A stretch of DNA of 64,000 bases from Sphingomonas sp. CROZ-RG-20F-R02-07 (GTDB lineage: Bacteria > Pseudomonadota > Alphaproteobacteria > Sphingomonadales > Sphingomonadaceae): contig NZ_JAKNQJ010000002.1 of NCBI RefSeq assembly GCF_022662335.1, positions 124,001-188,000 on the forward strand. Reading direction: 5' to 3'. The notes beneath the pieces are model-generated. The model saw nothing but the letters and a program-made list of their open reading frames with translations. It did no database searches and was not told the origin of the DNA. Every line of letters begins with the position of its first letter. Position 1 is the first letter of the stretch. This document shows positions 62,393-64,000 of this stretch, in pieces. Both the position numbers and the translations under genes were made by a program.

Positions 62393-62422
62393 GTCCGCCG
62401 GACGGGAGACCGGCCGGCGGAC
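62393..62422 (+). other. Hairpin between the 51-residue gene and aceA
   Basis: GTCCGCCGG (62393-62401) and CCGGCGGAC (62414-62422) form a perfect 9-bp stem with a 12-base loop. There is no following T-tract, so it is more likely an mRNA processing or stability element, or weak attenuator, than a full terminator. Confidence 0.4.
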
Positions 62423-62475
62423 AATCCCTTCCCGCACCATCATTCGCGGAGCCGCCTCCGCGCGAAGGAAGTTTC

Positions 62476-64000
62476 ATGACCTATCAGGACGAAACCGGCC
62501 GGATCGGCCAACTGGTCGCAAGCCATGGCGAAAGCTGGGCCGGGATCGACCCCGAAGGCGTCGCGCGGATGCGCGTGCAGAACCGCTTCCAGACCGGGCT
62601 CGACATCGCGCGCTACACCGCAGGGATCATGCGGCGCGACATGGCGGCCTATGACGCCGATCCCGCGGCCTACACCCAGTCGCTCGGCTGCTGGCACGGC
62701 TTTATCGGCCAGCAGAAGATGATTTCCATCAAAAAGCATTTCGGCTCGACCGAGCGGCGTTATCTCTATCTCTCGGGCTGGATGGTGGCGGCGCTCCGCA
62801 GCGAATTCGGGCCGCTGCCCGACCAATCGATGCACGAGAAGACGAGCGTGCCCGCGCTGATCGCGGAGCTCTACACGTTTCTGCGTCAGGCCGATGCCCG
62901 CGAACTCGGCATGATGTTCCGCGAGGTGGACGCCGCGCGCGCGGCGGGCAATGCGATCGAGGAGCAGCGGTTGCTGAAGGCGATCGACAACCACCAGACG
63001 CATGTCGTGCCGATCATCGCCGATATCGATGCGGGCTTCGGCAATGCCGAGGCGACCTATCTGCTCGCACGCAAGATGATCGAGGCAGGCGCCTGCGCGC
63101 TGCAGATCGAAAACCAGGTGTCCGACGAAAAGCAATGTGGGCATCAGGACGGCAAGGTGACGGTGCCGCACGAGGACTTCCTCGCAAAGGTGCGCGCCTG
63201 CCGCTACGCTTTCCTCGAACTGGGCGTCGAGGACGGGATCATCGTCACGCGCACCGATTCGCTGGGCGCCGGCCTCACCAAGCAGATCGCCTATTCTAAG
63301 GAGCCGGGCGATCTCGGCGATCGGTATAACGCGTTCCTCGACTGCGAGGAGGTGACCGACATCGCGGCGCTGCGCGGGGATGTGGTGATCGAACGCGACG
63401 GCAAGCTGATGCGGCCCAAACGCCTGCCGTCCAACCTCTACCAGTTTCGCGAGGGCAGCGGCGCGGATCGCTGCGTGCTGGATTGCATCACCTCGCTACA
63501 GAACGGCGCCGACCTGTTGTGGATCGAGACCGAGAAGCCGCATATCGAGCAGATCGCCGCGATGGTCGACCGGATCCGCGACGTCGTTCCGAACGCCAAG
63601 CTGGTCTACAACAACTCGCCCTCGTTCAACTGGACGCTGAACTTCCGCCAGCAGGTGTTCGACGCCTGGCAGCAGGAGGGCAGGGACGTCGCGGCTTATG
63701 ATCGCGCCCGGCTGATGAGCGTGGATTACGACGACACCGCGCTGGGGCGCGAGGCGGACGAGCGCATTCGCACCTTCCAGAAGGATGCCGCGGCGCGCGC
63801 GGGCATCTTCCATCATCTCATCACCTTGCCGACCTATCACACCGCGGCCTTGTCCACCGACAACCTGGCCAAGGAGTATTTCGGCGAGGCAGGGATGCTG
63901 GGCTATGTGAAGGGCGTCCAGCGCCGCGAAATCCGCGAGGGCATCGCCTGCGTGAAGCACCAGAACATGTCGGGCAGCGATCTCGGCGACGATCACAAGG
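62476..64000 (+). CDS. aceA: Isocitrate lyase, 3' end outside window
   Basis: The first 508 residues of the long (about 530-residue, Pseudomonas-type) isocitrate lyase, which splits isocitrate into glyoxylate and succinate. Visible elements: IADIDAGFGNAEATYLLARK, the catalytic loop SDEKQCGHQDGKV with C221 (KQCGH in place of the KKCGH of E. coli), IVTRTDSLGA, LLWIETEKP and NNSPSFNW. The frame is open to the window end. GAAGGAAG precedes the ATG. Probably coexpressed with the 51-residue gene and controlled by the divergent ScfR/RamB-type regulator. Confidence 0.95.
   Translation, partial: MTYQDETGRIGQLVASHGESWAGIDPEGVARMRVQNRFQTGLDIARYTAGIMRRDMAAYDADPAAYTQSLGCWHGFIGQQKMISIKKHFGSTERRYLYLSGWMVAALRSEFGPLPDQSMHEKTSVPALIAELYTFLRQADARELGMMFREVDAARAAGNAIEEQRLLKAIDNHQTHVVPIIADIDAGFGNAEATYLLARKMIEAGACALQIENQVSDEKQCGHQDGKVTVPHEDFLAKVRACRYAFLELGVEDGIIVTRTDSLGAGLTKQIAYSKEPGDLGDRYNAFLDCEEVTDIAALRGDVVIERDGKLMRPKRLPSNLYQFREGSGADRCVLDCITSLQNGADLLWIETEKPHIEQIAAMVDRIRDVVPNAKLVYNNSPSFNWTLNFRQQVFDAWQQEGRDVAAYDRARLMSVDYDDTALGREADERIRTFQKDAAARAGIFHHLITLPTYHTAALSTDNLAKEYFGEAGMLGYVKGVQRREIREGIACVKHQNMSGSDLGDDHK

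Overview
The window is GC-rich, tightly packed DNA that reads as an alphaproteobacterial chromosome, most likely a Sphingomonas-like member of the Sphingomonadaceae. The grounds are the large TonB-dependent receptor with an adjoining block of tryptophan-halogenase-family flavoproteins and cupin_8 proteins, a D-xylose dehydrogenase very close to Caulobacter XylB, many ATGA-type gene overlaps, and xyl-box-like operators. No rRNA, tRNA, insertion sequence, phage or CRISPR array was seen. Both ends cut a gene: a GH43 enzyme at the left and isocitrate lyase at the right.

Bases 1-30988 form a glucuronoarabinoxylan utilisation locus. It holds two GH43 enzymes, a fused SGNH esterase/polysaccharide deacetylase, GH115 alpha-glucuronidase, GH9, GH10 xylanase, GH29, GH31, a second SGNH hydrolase, xylose isomerase, xylulokinase and a LacI regulator. 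In the middle, a TonB-dependent receptor (16011-19613) is divergent from a six-gene, translationally coupled minus-strand operon: four halogenase-family flavoproteins, a cupin_8 protein and the GH9 enzyme. One halogenase-family protein has lost the family's hallmark motifs.

Bases 31010-39520 are a one-strand chemotaxis cluster: chemoreceptor, STAS protein, CheA, CheR, CheB, CheD, CheY, CheW, a second CheB whose catalytic serine is aspartate, and a small unknown protein. No flagellar genes are present. Bases 39734-44237 hold LysR and AraC regulators, a SleB-type hydrolase, a small acidic protein and a DHA2 exporter.

Bases 44322-47930 are a second xylose locus: Weimberg-type xylose dehydrogenase and XylX dehydratase, divergent from a sugar:proton symporter. 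Operators with an AGCGCT core, like the xyl-box, lie before the GH43-xylB-xylA operon, before xylX and before the transporter; a weaker site precedes the GH10 xylanase. The LacI regulator at 29900 may therefore control both the isomerase and the oxidative route.

Bases 47971-64000 are mostly housekeeping and signalling: a membrane-PAS-GGDEF-EAL-PilZ protein, class I fumarase, a small XRE regulator, a candidate independent small transcript with an 18-codon ORF behind a near-perfect Shine-Dalgarno, a lipoprotein, a PRC-barrel protein, a PiT phosphate transporter, a DUF1501/DUF1800 pair, an FMN reductase, a pirin, and an XRE regulator of the ScfR/RamB type divergent from a 51-residue protein and isocitrate lyase.
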